This document shows positions 37,041 through 47,270 of a stretch of 62,286 nt of DNA, in pieces. The notes under the pieces are model-generated. The model made no database searches, was not told where the DNA came from, and saw only the letters and a program-made list of their open reading frames with translations. This DNA comes from Methanobrevibacter sp. TMH8. Its GTDB lineage: Archaea; Methanobacteriota; Methanobacteria; Methanobacteriales; Methanobacteriaceae. Positions within the stretch are counted from its first letter, which is position 1; each line of letters begins with the position of its first letter. The position numbers and the translations under genes are program-made. Location of the stretch: NCBI RefSeq assembly GCF_020148105.1, contig NZ_JAHLZE010000010.1, positions 1-62,286 on the forward strand, given 5' to 3'.

Positions 37041-38279
37041 ATGAAAATAGATAGATATACAGGAGTAGGAATATTATTCATACTTTTAGCAATAGTAATA
37101 TTTTTTACTGATGTATTGAATCCATTTATAAGACCATTTACATACTTATTTTTAATGGGATCTTCAAAAGGAAAAGATATTCTATTTTTCACTATATTTG
37201 GGATTTTTTTAATCTTAAGTCAATTATTTGAATATAATACAGATTTTAAAAATAATAGATTTGTTAAAAAATTAATGTCTCATAAATTCTCATCCATATT
37301 TAAGTTAAAGAATAATACATATATCAAAATTTCATTAACTATATTTTTAGCTACAGCTATTTTTGGACTAATTTTAGAAATAATAATGAGATATCAAATG
37401 GGAATTTCACCATTAACAACATTTATTGCTATGAACAATGGCAGTATAGCCAGTACAAGTATAATACATTCCCATATATATAAATCAGTTATTGGAGGCA
37501 TAATAGATTCTATTTTTTCAATTATAACAATTGGAATTCCTGCAGGAGTCAATACTGGAGATGCTTTGTTAAAATATGTTCCAAATATAGCCAATATAAT
37601 TATAGTTATTTTGCCTATATTATTTTTAACACAACTAGGTTCTATGAAAAATCGTTTTGGACCTAGTAGAATCTTTTTAATATTTACATCTACTTGTGGA
37701 CTAATTGGAATATTTGATGGTGGTTTATTTGGTGTTCCTTGTGCTGCTGGAATATATGGAATGTTATTAGTTTATTTTGATGAAACTGGTTTTGATTATT
37801 ATTTTGCTAAATTATTTAGAAACAAAAGTATTTTAAATAAAACTAAAGGAAAAATGGATATTATTAAAAAATACAAAATACTCTCATATAAAACATTCAA
37901 AAGATTTATTCCTCATTTATTTGTTATATTATTAATAATACTTAGATTATCCGTTTCATTATTAGGAACAAATACAGAATATTATGAAGTAGAAATAATG
38001 AATCCAACAGCTACATTAGAAGATATAAAAAATAGTTTAAATAGCTATTCTATATTGTCTATACAAGAAAATAAGGAGAATAATGGAAATAATATAAATA
38101 ATATTATAATTCATATTTCTCCAGAATATAATGAAGATGAACTATTGAATAGCCTAATTAAATCACTTAAGAATAAATGTAGTGGATATTCGATGACTTG
38201 GAATGCATATAGCTATTTTAACTCGAATACAACAAATTTAACAAATTCAACAAATACGATAAATTTAGCAAATAATTAA
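37041..38279 (+). CDS. Polytopic membrane protein of unknown function
   Basis: A 412-residue protein that I do not recognise. It has about eight membrane segments: near 10-28, 45-60, 95-115, 155-175, 185-200, 210-228, 232-248 and 290-312. Polar re-entrant-looking stretches rich in small residues lie between them (AMNNGSIASTSIIHSHIYKS and DGGLFGVPCAAGIYG). Residues 312-400 form an external or cytoplasmic domain with an Asn-rich section, and the tail is Asn/Thr-rich. The glycine/serine-rich loops suggest a transporter or enzyme of the lipid or cell-wall pathway, but this is a guess. No clear ribosome site. It precedes the glycosyltransferase gene by 200 bases. Confidence 0.6.
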   Translation: MKIDRYTGVGILFILLAIVIFFTDVLNPFIRPFTYLFLMGSSKGKDILFFTIFGIFLILSQLFEYNTDFKNNRFVKKLMSHKFSSIFKLKNNTYIKISLTIFLATAIFGLILEIIMRYQMGISPLTTFIAMNNGSIASTSIIHSHIYKSVIGGIIDSIFSIITIGIPAGVNTGDALLKYVPNIANIIIVILPILFLTQLGSMKNRFGPSRIFLIFTSTCGLIGIFDGGLFGVPCAAGIYGMLLVYFDETGFDYYFAKLFRNKSILNKTKGKMDIIKKYKILSYKTFKRFIPHLFVILLIILRLSVSLLGTNTEYYEVEIMNPTATLEDIKNSLNSYSILSIQENKENNGNNINNIIIHISPEYNEDELLNSLIKSLKNKCSGYSMTWNAYSYFNSNTTNLTNSTNTINLANN

Positions 38280-38479
38280 AAGACCAAAACGAAAAATAAA
38301 AATAATTAATGATTAGTATGAATATTAAATTTAAATAAAATATTACTTAATATATTACATAATTATTACCCAATATATTATTTAAATATTATTTAATATA
38401 ATATATGAATATTATATAATTTTATAATTATTATAATTTAAGAAAATTGTGAAGATTACTAAATAAATTTGATGATTAA

Positions 38480-40450
38480 ATGAAGCTCAGTATTATTATT
38501 CCAACATATAATGAAGAAGAATATTTACCCATTCTACTCAAAAGTATTAAATCTCAAAAATTTAAGGACTATGAGATAATAGTAGCTGATGCTAACTCTT
38601 GTGATAATACTTTGAAAATAGCTGAAAGTTATGGTTGTAATATAGTAGAAGGAGGCCTGCCCGGCATTGGGAGAAACAATGGGGCGAAGGTAGCTAAAGG
38701 AGAAATATTGTTATTTTTAGATTCAGATTTGGAACTTACTGAAGATTATCTTGAAAATACAATAGATGAATTTGATAGAGATAATTTAGACATTGGAATC
38801 ACCCAAATAAATCCCTTATCTGAAAAAACACGAGATAAAATTCTCCATGACTTGGCAAATTGGTTTATGATAGCTTTTGAAAAAATTAAACCCCATGGAG
38901 CAGGTTGTTATGGAATAATTGCTAGAAAAGAGCTTCATGAAAAATATCATGGATTTGATGAAAGACTTACTTTTGGAGAAGATACTGATTATATTGAAAG
39001 ATTAGCTAAAAATAACAAATTTAAAGTTCTTAGAAATCCCATTATAAATGTTTCTACTAGAAGATTGGAAGAAGAAGGATTAGGTAAACTTTTAAGACAA
39101 TATGGGAAAAGTACTCTCAATGATTTTAGGGGAATTAGAACCAATGCAGATGAATTAGAATATGGTTTTGAACATGGTGCTAAAGATTCATTAGAAAAAG
39201 AAGATTTACTTGCAAAAATAAAAAAAATATCAGAAAACCATTCCATAGTTAATGAGAGTATTAATGTTAATAATGAGAATAATGAAAAAAATCAAACCAA
39301 TACATCTGAATGGGAAACTCTTAAGTTAGAAAATTCTCTTGAAAAATCAAAAAATCTACCAACAATAGTGAAAAATGATAAAAAAACAATATTCTATTCA
39401 ATTTGTGGAGAAGGTATGGGTCATGCTGTTAGAAGTGCTGTTATTTTAGAAGAATTAACAAAAGAAAAAAATAAAGATAAGTATGAGATATACATATTTT
39501 CAAGCGACAGAGCTTATGAATATTTGAAAGATAAATTTGATAATGTATTTGAGATTGGTGGATTTAATACTGTCTATGAAAATAATGCTGTTAAAAATAA
39601 AAGGACACTTTTAAATGCTATTAAAGCAACACCTAATAATTTAAAAGAGAATTATGGAATCTTATATAAAAAAGCAAGAGAACATAAGCCAAATATAATA
39701 ATATCTGATTTTGAGAATTATTCAAATGTTCTAAGTAAAATTATTAATGTTCCACTTATAAGTCTCGATAATATTCATATGATAACTCAAACAATGATTG
39801 ATTATCCTCCTAAACATAGACAAGATATGTTAGCTGCAAAAGGCGTTATAAGATCATATATTCTAAGGCCAAAAAGATATATCCTTACTAGTTTCTTTTT
39901 CCCAGAGATAAAAAATCAGGAAAAAGCAATAATTTATCCTCCAGTTATAAGAGATAAAATAAGAAATCTTAAAACTAGTTATCAGGACTATATTTTAGTC
40001 TATCAAACAAGTTCATCAAACACTCAACTAATAAAAACATTGAAAAAGTCTGATGAAAAATTCATCATTTATGGATTCAATAAAGAAGGAAAAGACGGAA
40101 ATTTAACCTTTAGAAAATTCAATGAAGACAAAATATATAATGATATGAGTAATGCAAAAGCTGTTATAACAAACGGAGGATTTACCTTAATTACAGAAGC
40201 TATATATCTAAAAAAACCTATTTATACAATTCCTGCAAAAGGAAACTTTGAACAATTGTTAAATGGTTTTTATATAGATAAGTTAGGTTATGGTGAGATG
40301 CATGAAAAAATTAATATTACAACCCTTAAGTTATTCTTAGATAAACTTTCTAAGTATCAAGATAACTTAAAGAATGTTAAAAATAATGATAATAAAAAAA
40401 TTATTCAAGAATTAGAAAAATCAATAGAAATTTATTCTAAAGAATATTAA
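38480..40450 (+). CDS. Two-domain glycosyltransferase (GT2 fused to GT-B)
   Basis: A 656-residue protein. Residues 1-230 are a GT-A family 2 domain: SIIIPTYNEEEYLPILLKS, the metal motif D81-S-D83, and the late GEDTDYIERL. Residues about 245-310 are an Asn/Glu/Lys-rich linker. Residues 310-640 are a GT-B domain of the MJ1255-like group (Glyco_trans_1_3): YSICGEGMGHAVRSAVILEEL, FEIGGFNTVYENNAV, and the nucleotide-sugar site ITNGGFTLITEAIYLKKP. The fusion could add two sugars in one pass, for example to a lipid-linked or surface glycan. The acceptor is unknown. The start is an ATG with weak GATGATT upstream. Confidence 0.83.
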   Translation: MKLSIIIPTYNEEEYLPILLKSIKSQKFKDYEIIVADANSCDNTLKIAESYGCNIVEGGLPGIGRNNGAKVAKGEILLFLDSDLELTEDYLENTIDEFDRDNLDIGITQINPLSEKTRDKILHDLANWFMIAFEKIKPHGAGCYGIIARKELHEKYHGFDERLTFGEDTDYIERLAKNNKFKVLRNPIINVSTRRLEEEGLGKLLRQYGKSTLNDFRGIRTNADELEYGFEHGAKDSLEKEDLLAKIKKISENHSIVNESINVNNENNEKNQTNTSEWETLKLENSLEKSKNLPTIVKNDKKTIFYSICGEGMGHAVRSAVILEELTKEKNKDKYEIYIFSSDRAYEYLKDKFDNVFEIGGFNTVYENNAVKNKRTLLNAIKATPNNLKENYGILYKKAREHKPNIIISDFENYSNVLSKIINVPLISLDNIHMITQTMIDYPPKHRQDMLAAKGVIRSYILRPKRYILTSFFFPEIKNQEKAIIYPPVIRDKIRNLKTSYQDYILVYQTSSSNTQLIKTLKKSDEKFIIYGFNKEGKDGNLTFRKFNEDKIYNDMSNAKAVITNGGFTLITEAIYLKKPIYTIPAKGNFEQLLNGFYIDKLGYGEMHEKINITTLKLFLDKLSKYQDNLKNVKNNDNKKIIQELEKSIEIYSKEY

Positions 40451-40646
40451 TATTATATACTATTTTTATAAATTAACTAATATTAATGAAAATAAAATAG
40501 AATAGAATAAAATAATAAAAGGAATGAAAATAAAATAAAAATAAAAATAAACAATAGTTATAATATATTAATATTTAATAAAATATTACTAAAGTAGTAT
40601 TAATTAAAAATTAACTAAAATTAATTGAAATAATAAAAATTAAAAA

Positions 40647-41639
40647 TTAAAGAGTTACACCCATTTCAAGCTGTTCTGTAAGCTCTTTGTATCTATTTCT
40701 TATAGTAACTTCAGTAACACCTGCAATATCTGCAACATCTCTTTGGGTTTTTCTCTCACCGAGAAGAACAGATGCAATATATAATGCAGCTGCAGCTACT
40801 CCAGTTGGACCTCTACCAGATGTGAGTCCTTTTTCCATAGCTTTTTCAATAATTTCAATAGCTCTTGATTGAACTTCTCCTGAAAGCCCAAGTTCACTTG
40901 CAAATCTTGGAACATAATCAACAGGTGATGTAGGAGGCAATTTAATATTAAGTTCTCGAGTTAAAAATCTGTAAGTTCTTCCAACTTCCTTTTTACTTAC
41001 TCTTGAAACTTCAGCTATCTCATCTAAAGTACGAGGAACATTACATCTTCTACATGCAGCATAAAGTGAAGCAGCTACGACACCTTCAATACTACGGCCC
41101 CTAATAAGTTTATTTTCAACAGCACTTCTGTATACAACAGAAGCAGCTTCTCTAACACTTCTTGGAAGGCCAAGTCTTGAAGAATCTCTGTCAAGTTCAC
41201 TTAAAGCAAATGCAAGATTACGTTCTGTAGCACCAGAAATTCTAATTTTTCTTTGCCATTTCCTTAACCTATACCACTGAGCACGATTTCTTGCAGGAAT
41301 ATCTCTACCATAGATATCTTTATTTCTCCAATCAATCATTGTACTTAAACCTTTATCATGTATAGTATAAGTAATTGGAGCACCTACCCTAGTACGCTTA
41401 TCTCTTTGTTCGTGATCAAATGCTCTCCATTCAGGACCCATATCCACAAGATTTTCATCAATAACTAGACCACAGCTAGCACAAACAACTTCTGCTCGTT
41501 CATAGTCTCCAATTAAATTTTCTGATCCACATTCTGGACATTTATTCTGTTTTTCTGTATCTGAAACATCATTTTGCATTCTTTTCTTTGCAGAAATATT
41601 TTCAATCGGTTTTCCTTTTTCAGAAAACTTAGTTTTCAT
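40647..41639 (-). CDS. tfb: Transcription initiation factor TFB
   Basis: A 330-residue TFIIB homolog that bridges TBP-DNA and RNA polymerase. The N-terminal zinc ribbon has C34, C37, C53 and C56. The B-finger segment [16 protein letters not shown] follows. Two cyclin repeats carry [18 protein letters not shown] and [18 protein letters not shown], and a recognition helix [13 protein letters not shown] lies at the end. The ATG at 41639 has only a weak GAAAGAAG site. A better GGGGAG lies 18 bases upstream. It is followed upstream by gar1 on the same strand, the usual archaeal pair. Confidence 0.96.
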   Translation of the reverse strand: MKTKFSEKGKPIENISAKKRMQNDVSDTEKQNKCPECGSENLIGDYERAEVVCASCGLVIDENLVDMGPEWRAFDHEQRDKRTRVGAPITYTIHDKGLSTMIDWRNKDIYGRDIPARNRAQWYRLRKWQRKIRISGATERNLAFALSELDRDSSRLGLPRSVREAASVVYRSAVENKLIRGRSIEGVVAASLYAACRRCNVPRTLDEIAEVSRVSKKEVGRTYRFLTRELNIKLPPTSPVDYVPRFASELGLSGEVQSRAIEIIEKAMEKGLTSGRGPTGVAAAALYIASVLLGERKTQRDVADIAGVTEVTIRNRYKELTEQLEMGVTL

Positions 41640-41908
41640 TTCTTCTTTCGTGTTAATCTCCCCATGTAATTGGTTATTAAAAAATTTTATTGAATCATTA
41701 GTCTTAAAAATTTGGAAAATTAATTTTTTATTAATTTTTTATTAATTTTTTATTAATTTAATCGATTAATAAATAATAAATAAACAAATCAAAAACAATT
41801 AATTGCTTATATTAATCCTCTAAGAACAACTGCCTTTAATTAAATTAAATTATAACAATTTATAATATTAACAATTTATAACTATTTTAATTAATAAAAA
41901 TAATCAAT

Positions 41909-42211
41909 TTAAGACCTATTATTCTTTCTATTTTTGTTATTTCTTTTAAATTTACCTTTTTTCTTATTTTTAGGATTGTTTGAAACATACAAATCTTCAC
42001 CAGACTTTTTTTCAAAATTTTCAGCCCCTATAGACTTAAAAATTCCTATTGAAATATATGGTTCTTTAGTAGGACCAAAAACATCCACAACTTTACCTAT
42101 TTTCTTTTTATCCTTATTAAAAACAAAAGCACCCGAAGGAGGAGATTGAGAAGATCTAGCTATTAGTCTTCCAGAATGAGATAAATGTGAAATATTTCCT
42201 AAAAACTTCAT
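41909..42211 (-). CDS. gar1: H/ACA RNP protein Gar1
   Basis: A 100-residue protein with a small beta-barrel in residues 1-68. It has LGNISHLSHSGRLIARS at the start, GAFVFNKDKKKIGKVVDVFGP in the middle, and PYISIG as the last strand. The tail is a Lys/Arg/Asn run that replaces the RGG tail of eukaryotic Gar1. It helps the Cbf5 complex make pseudouridine in RNA. It is the partner of TFB in many archaeal genomes. No obvious ribosome site is seen. Confidence 0.88.
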   Translation of the reverse strand: MKFLGNISHLSHSGRLIARSSQSPPSGAFVFNKDKKKIGKVVDVFGPTKEPYISIGIFKSIGAENFEKKSGEDLYVSNNPKNKKKGKFKRNNKNRKNNRS

Positions 42212-42612
42212 AAAATCAAATTTTAAAAATTAAAACTTATTATTCAACAATACATATAATATCTCTATTCTATTATATAAACTTTACGATAGTATTATAT
42301 ATAATTAGTAATACTTATTTAAATAAATTGCTATTTAATTTAAATCAAAACTTTAGAAACCTACAAACAATCTAATAAAGAAAATTATAAAGAATCTAAA
42401 AAGAATATTATAAATAATCTAATAAATATTATATTTAGTCTTATAAATAAAATTATAAAATATTATATCCTCTATTAAATTTAATAAAAATATTAATAAA
42501 ATTTATAAAATATTATTTTTAAATAAAAATTGTATAATATTATATAATTATATAATATTATAAAATATTAAAATATTATAAAAAATAAAATATCATAAAA
42601 TTAATAAATTAA
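42212..42612. other. AT-rich spacer between xerA and gar1
   Basis: About 400 bases. From 42380 to 42600 it is built of TATTATAAAATATTA-type words and short palindromes. No frame and no dif-like palindrome were found here, although xerA is adjacent. Confidence 0.5.
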
Positions 42613-43617
42613 TTACATTCTAGCTTTATCATAAACATTTTTTAAAGTTTCCATATCAACATTAGTATAAATCTGAGTAGTTGAAAGGTTAGAATGTCCC
42701 AATAACTGTTGGATAACCCTAATGTCAACTCCATTTTTAAGTAAATGTGTAGCAAAAGAATGTCTTAAAATATGAGGAGTAACCCGTTTTTTGATTCCAG
42801 CTTCTTTTGCGTGATCTTTTATCATTATCTGAATATAACGCGTAGTTAAAGGATTATTTCTCCGATTTGTAAATAAATAATCATCATTAGAATCTATTAA
42901 ACTTATATATTCCTCAATCAGTTCTTTTGTATGATTATCAAAAAGAACTATTCTATCCTTATCTCCTTTACCCCTTATTCGAATAGTACGTTCCTTAAGA
43001 TCAATATCTTTGATAACTAAAGAAACAAGTTCCGAAACTCGAATTCCAGAAGAGTATAATAATGTTAAAATAAGCTTATTTCTAAGTCTTGTTTTTATTT
43101 TATATATATTATTATATTCAAGTGATTCCTTTAAATCATAATCAAAAGCATTGATTAATTTTTCTACTTCTAATTCATTTAAAGACTTTGGAAGAGATTT
43201 TGTCCGTTTAGGAGTATGAATTTCATCTAAAAAATATAGATTATGGAATTCTAAGAATTTTTTTGAAGCAACTGTAACAAGATATATATAATTTTGAGAA
43301 GCTAATTTGTCCCTCTTTAAATGTTGAATATATATTTTAAAACTTCTTAAAAATTTTTTTTCGTCATATAAATCATTAACAGAATCTAAATATTCATATA
43401 AATTTTTGATTACAGATTTATATGTTTTTATAGTATTTCTAGAATAATTTCTAATTTCTAGTTCGATTAAATATTCTTCCATCATTTCTTCAAAATCAAA
43501 AACTTCTAAAATAGTTTTTATATCCCCATTTTCATCATAAGCAGGCAAACCATTATTTGGAGGATCAAACCACTTTTTAGATATCTTAATCTGATTAATT
43601 TCAGAATATTCTGTCAT
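42613..43617 (-). CDS. xerA: Tyrosine recombinase XerA
   Basis: A 334-residue integrase-family recombinase. The catalytic set is complete: R193 in [10 protein letters not shown]217 in GKGDKDR, H282-x2-R285 in [11 protein letters not shown]308 in LLGHSNLS, and nucleophile Y317 in TTQIYTNV. It has an N-terminal SAM-like core-binding domain plus about 35 extra residues at the front. It resolves chromosome dimers at dif in archaea. AAGTGA lies 5 bases before the ATG at 43617, which I prefer over the GTG at 43626. Two dif-like palindromes lie 3.1 kb away (46731-46766 and 46931-46962). Confidence 0.9.
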   Translation of the reverse strand: MTEYSEINQIKISKKWFDPPNNGLPAYDENGDIKTILEVFDFEEMMEEYLIELEIRNYSRNTIKTYKSVIKNLYEYLDSVNDLYDEKKFLRSFKIYIQHLKRDKLASQNYIYLVTVASKKFLEFHNLYFLDEIHTPKRTKSLPKSLNELEVEKLINAFDYDLKESLEYNNIYKIKTRLRNKLILTLLYSSGIRVSELVSLVIKDIDLKERTIRIRGKGDKDRIVLFDNHTKELIEEYISLIDSNDDYLFTNRRNNPLTTRYIQIMIKDHAKEAGIKKRVTPHILRHSFATHLLKNGVDIRVIQQLLGHSNLSTTQIYTNVDMETLKNVYDKARM

Positions 43618-43822
43618 TTTATTCACTTATTTAAATATTTATAGAAAAACATCTTTGATTAAAAATTAAAATATAACCAAAATGCCCATTAATTCGAAAT
43701 TATTATATATATTAGAAAAACAATGAAAAACAATTACTTTTATTATATTTGTTTTAACTAGTTAATATATTTTATTTAAATACCTAATTCCGAAAAATAA
43801 AAGTTTTTATATTTTATATAAT

Positions 43823-46378
43823 TTACTTAAATTGTCCCAAATGCTTATAAAACCATTTTTTAGTTAATTCCGCAAACAATATATATAAGACAACAATACT
43901 TAATAAAACTGGGTAAAATATTAATGGTAATGGCCTAAATCCTAATACTGATGCAAAAGGAAGAAAAGGCAATATCATTATAAATAAAGCTACAGCAATA
44001 GAAGCAATAGCTAAATATTTACTAGGTTTACTTTTTAAAAATGACCTTTGAGTACGTATTACCAATACAATCAACGTAGCTGATACTACAGATTCCATAA
44101 ACCAACCTGTCTGAAATTCAACTTCAGATGCCTTGAAAAGTAACAAAAGTATAGCAAAAGTAACATAATCAAAAATCGAACTTAGAACTCCAAAAGTTAT
44201 CATGAATCTTTTTATAAAACTTAAATTCCAACCATGAGGACTATTTATCCATTCTTCATCAACATTATCCGAAGGAATCGTCATAGAAGGCATATCAGTC
44301 ATTAAGTTTGTAAGTAATACTTGTTTTGGTAATAATGGAAGAAATGGTAAAAACATAGACGCTCCAGCCATACTAAACATATTTCCAAAATTAGCACTAG
44401 TAGCCATAAATATATATTTCTGAGTATTAGCAAAGGTTCTCCTTCCTTCTTTTACACCTTCAATAAGAACTTCTAAATTTTTATTCAATAAAACAATATC
44501 TGCCGATTCTTTAGCTACATCTACTGCAGTATTAACTGACAAACCAACATCCGCTGCATGAATAGCTGATATATCATTAATACCATCACCCATATAACCA
44601 ACAACCTTCCCAGACTTTTTTAAAGCTAGTATTATTCTTTCTTTTTGATTAGGTTCTATTTCAGCGAAAACATCAATTTTAGATACATTATGAGCAAAAG
44701 CAACATCACCCATCTTATGGATCTGATCCCCAGTAAGAACTTCTGCATCTCCCATACCAACTTGTTTAGCCATATTTTTAGCTATCAAAGCATTATCTCC
44801 AGTAATAACTTTAAGATCTATTTTAAGATCTTCAATATCCCGTATTGTTTCAATTATGCCTTCTTTCGGAGGATCAAAAAGAGAAATAAAACCTGCAAAT
44901 ATCATTCCTGACTCATCATCCCTAGTAACAACAGAAACATTCTCAAAATCTTTATAAGAAACAGCCAATGTTCTATATCCTTGGGAACTTAAATCTTCAT
45001 AAATTTTTTTTATTTTATCAATTTTTGTAGATATGGGAAAAATATTTCCCTCATTATCAATAACATCACTACAAATTTTTAATATTTCCAAAACCGCTCC
45101 TTTTGTAACCAAACGAGTGTTTTTGTCATTTTTATTACTATCTTTAGGCTTTACTAAAAGACTAAGTCGTTTTCTAATAAAATCGTAAGGAATCTCATCA
45201 ACACGATCATATTCTTTAAATCCTTCAAGTTCTATAGAGCTAATTGCTTGATCAATTGGATTTATAAAACCTTGTTGTAATGTTGAATTAATTTTAGCTA
45301 ACTCCATTACTTTTTTACTTTCATTACCTAAATAATCTATTGTATTATTTACTTTTACCTTTCCTTCAGTTAAGGTTCCAGTTTTATCAGAACACATGAC
45401 AGTCATATTTCCAAAATTCTCAATAGAATTAAGGCGCTTCACAATTACATCTTTACTAGCCATGTTTTTTGCACCTTTAGAAAGATTGACACTGATGATA
45501 GCTGGAAGTAATTGTGGAGTTAAGCCAACAGCTATAGCAAGTGTGAAAAGTAAAGAATCGAAAAGAGGTTTACCCAAAATAGCATTAACACCAAAGAGGA
45601 ATATTACCATAACCACAGTAACTTCCATAAGTAGATTACCGAATTTTTTAACACCAATCTCAAAATCAGTTAATGGTACTTTAGATTTTAAATTTTTACT
45701 AATATGACCAAATTCCGTATTTTCTCCAGTTAGCATGATTAAAATTTTAGCTGTTCCACTAATAACATGAGACCCCATAAAAACAGAGTTTTTTCTTTTA
45801 TTAATAGAAGTATCTTTGTTTAAAACACAAGTTTTTTTCTCAACAGGGAATGTTTCCCCAGTAAAAGCAGCTTCATCAACAAATAGCTCGTCTTCTTCAA
45901 TAATTAAACTATCCGCAGGAATAATATCTCCAGCACTTAGAAAAACAACATCTCCAGGAACTATATTTTCAACAAAGACTGTTTCTTCTTTTCCATCCCT
46001 AAGTACAGTAGATTTAACTTGTATTAAATTCAATAGCTCATTTACTGCATCGCCTGCTGTTTTTTCTTGCCAAAAACCTAAAATTGTGGAAAATAAAATT
46101 ATAATAAGAATAATAATAGCGTTTGTTGAATCTTGTAAAAAAAATGAAAGTATAGCTGCAAACAATAAAATTAGTGTGATTGGATTTTTAAATTGTGTTA
46201 AAAATAATATAACCTTAGATTGTGTTTTTTTACCAGTTTCAAGAGTATTGAGACCAAATTCATCAATTCTATTCAATGCTTCCTCTGAACTTAACCCTGA
46301 AAGTGAAGAATTAACTTCATCTAAAGCAGTATTAACTTCCAATGACCAAAAAGGATAAGTTATTTTAGAATCAGACAT
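43823..46378 (-). CDS. mgtA: Magnesium-type P-type ATPase (MgtA-like)
   Basis: An 851-residue P3B-like pump. The phosphorylation site CSDKTGTLTEG has D331. The actuator loop AFTGET is at 171-176. The hinge MGDGINDISAIHAADVG is intact. LLTNLMTDMPSMTIPSDNVDEEW near the sixth helix and the C-terminal helices match MgtA proteins, which import Mg2+. Calcium pumps differ in this region. AAGGGATT precedes the ATG. The upstream region is 890 bases long and contains two inverted dif-like palindromes, so its promoter could be affected by recombination there. Confidence 0.88.
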   Translation of the reverse strand: MSDSKITYPFWSLEVNTALDEVNSSLSGLSSEEALNRIDEFGLNTLETGKKTQSKVILFLTQFKNPITLILLFAAILSFFLQDSTNAIIILIIILFSTILGFWQEKTAGDAVNELLNLIQVKSTVLRDGKEETVFVENIVPGDVVFLSAGDIIPADSLIIEEDELFVDEAAFTGETFPVEKKTCVLNKDTSINKRKNSVFMGSHVISGTAKILIMLTGENTEFGHISKNLKSKVPLTDFEIGVKKFGNLLMEVTVVMVIFLFGVNAILGKPLFDSLLFTLAIAVGLTPQLLPAIISVNLSKGAKNMASKDVIVKRLNSIENFGNMTVMCSDKTGTLTEGKVKVNNTIDYLGNESKKVMELAKINSTLQQGFINPIDQAISSIELEGFKEYDRVDEIPYDFIRKRLSLLVKPKDSNKNDKNTRLVTKGAVLEILKICSDVIDNEGNIFPISTKIDKIKKIYEDLSSQGYRTLAVSYKDFENVSVVTRDDESGMIFAGFISLFDPPKEGIIETIRDIEDLKIDLKVITGDNALIAKNMAKQVGMGDAEVLTGDQIHKMGDVAFAHNVSKIDVFAEIEPNQKERIILALKKSGKVVGYMGDGINDISAIHAADVGLSVNTAVDVAKESADIVLLNKNLEVLIEGVKEGRRTFANTQKYIFMATSANFGNMFSMAGASMFLPFLPLLPKQVLLTNLMTDMPSMTIPSDNVDEEWINSPHGWNLSFIKRFMITFGVLSSIFDYVTFAILLLLFKASEVEFQTGWFMESVVSATLIVLVIRTQRSFLKSKPSKYLAIASIAVALFIMILPFLPFASVLGFRPLPLIFYPVLLSIVVLYILFAELTKKWFYKHLGQFK

Positions 46379-46730
46379 TTTGAATCCCTTGAACTATATA
46401 TCCATAATAAGCTAAAAATTTACTTATTTACTAGTAATTATTAATTAATTATTAAGTAATTACTAAATTATTAAAAATAATTTTCATTTTAATATTTGGT
46501 ATTCATAGTATATTAATCCTCTGAGTAACTTCAAAGATTATTAATTTTAGAATTATAAATAATTAGAAAGTCATATCCCAGAAAAAAGACATAGAAACAT
46601 AAATAGTAAATTAATAGTAAATGAAATAAATAATGTTATAATTACTAAAAAATCTGAAACATATATCTATTAAAACAATATCGTTTTTGAAAAATCTCCC
46701 TAAAATTGTATAATAACTACCTAATCAAAA

Positions 46731-46766
46731 ATTTACTTCGTTATATTTAAGTTAAACGAAGTAAAT
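46731..46766. repeat. dif-like palindrome, copy 1
   Basis: Arms ATTTACTTCGTT (46731-46742) and AACGAAGTAAAT (46755-46766) are perfectly inverted. The 28-base core (46735-46762) has 11-base arms and a 6-base centre TTTAAG. Read on the other strand it is almost identical to copy 2: 31 of 34 positions by my count. Confidence 0.8.
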
Positions 46767-46930
46767 CATTATTTTTCTAATAAAATTAATATAATATCAG
46801 TTTACAGTTCATAACAAAATATTCTAATAGCTATAAAATTTATTAAATATTTAATATTTTTCATATAATTTATTTTTTTATAAAGAAAATACTCCCCTAT
46901 TTTTCTAAATCATGATATTTTTTCTTAAAT

Positions 46931-46962
46931 TTACTTCGTTTAACTTAAATTAAACGAAGTAA
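46931..46962. repeat. dif-like palindrome, copy 2
   Basis: Arms TTACTTCGTTTAA (46931-46943) and TTAAACGAAGTAA (46950-46962) pair exactly around the 6-base spacer CTTAAA. The central 28 bases (46933-46960) are 11+6+11, the geometry of Xer dif sites. The spacer is the reverse complement of that in copy 1, so the sites are in inverted orientation. Confidence 0.8.
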
Positions 46963-47270
46963 GAAAAACACATAATTAAATCATATTAAATAATGAAAAC
47001 AATAATCAATAGCTGAAATCCAATATTTAACATAATAACAATTTAGTAATGTTTTTTTTACTAATAAATTGTATTAACAAACTAATATATAAATATTACG
47101 ATTTTGTAACAAATATTTTCCAATTAAAAATATAAAAATGTAATAAAAAACCAACACAATTATATAAAAAACACAAAAACAAAAAATACAATATAAAAAA
47201 AATTATGAGTAAAGCTCAAAAAATAAATAAAATAAAAAAATAATAAAATTAGAATATTAGCTAATAGATA

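Larger units (their letters stand above)
46379..47270. other. Long non-coding region upstream of mgtA
   Basis: About 890 bases between the dnaG stop and the mgtA start, both on the minus strand. It holds the mgtA promoter and leader, two 32-36 base palindromes in inverted orientation (46731-46766 and 46931-46962), and a 164-base A/T segment between them. The last 150 bases before dnaG are A-rich, U-rich in the dnaG transcript, fitting its terminator. No frame with a ribosome site was found. Confidence 0.6.

Noticed and set aside
45816-46358. 180-codon frame opposite mgtA
   Set aside because: Antisense shadow of a clear P-type ATPase gene, Ser/Thr/Asn-rich, without a ribosome site. The same holds for the frames opposite pdaD, hemC, adenine deaminase and atpF.
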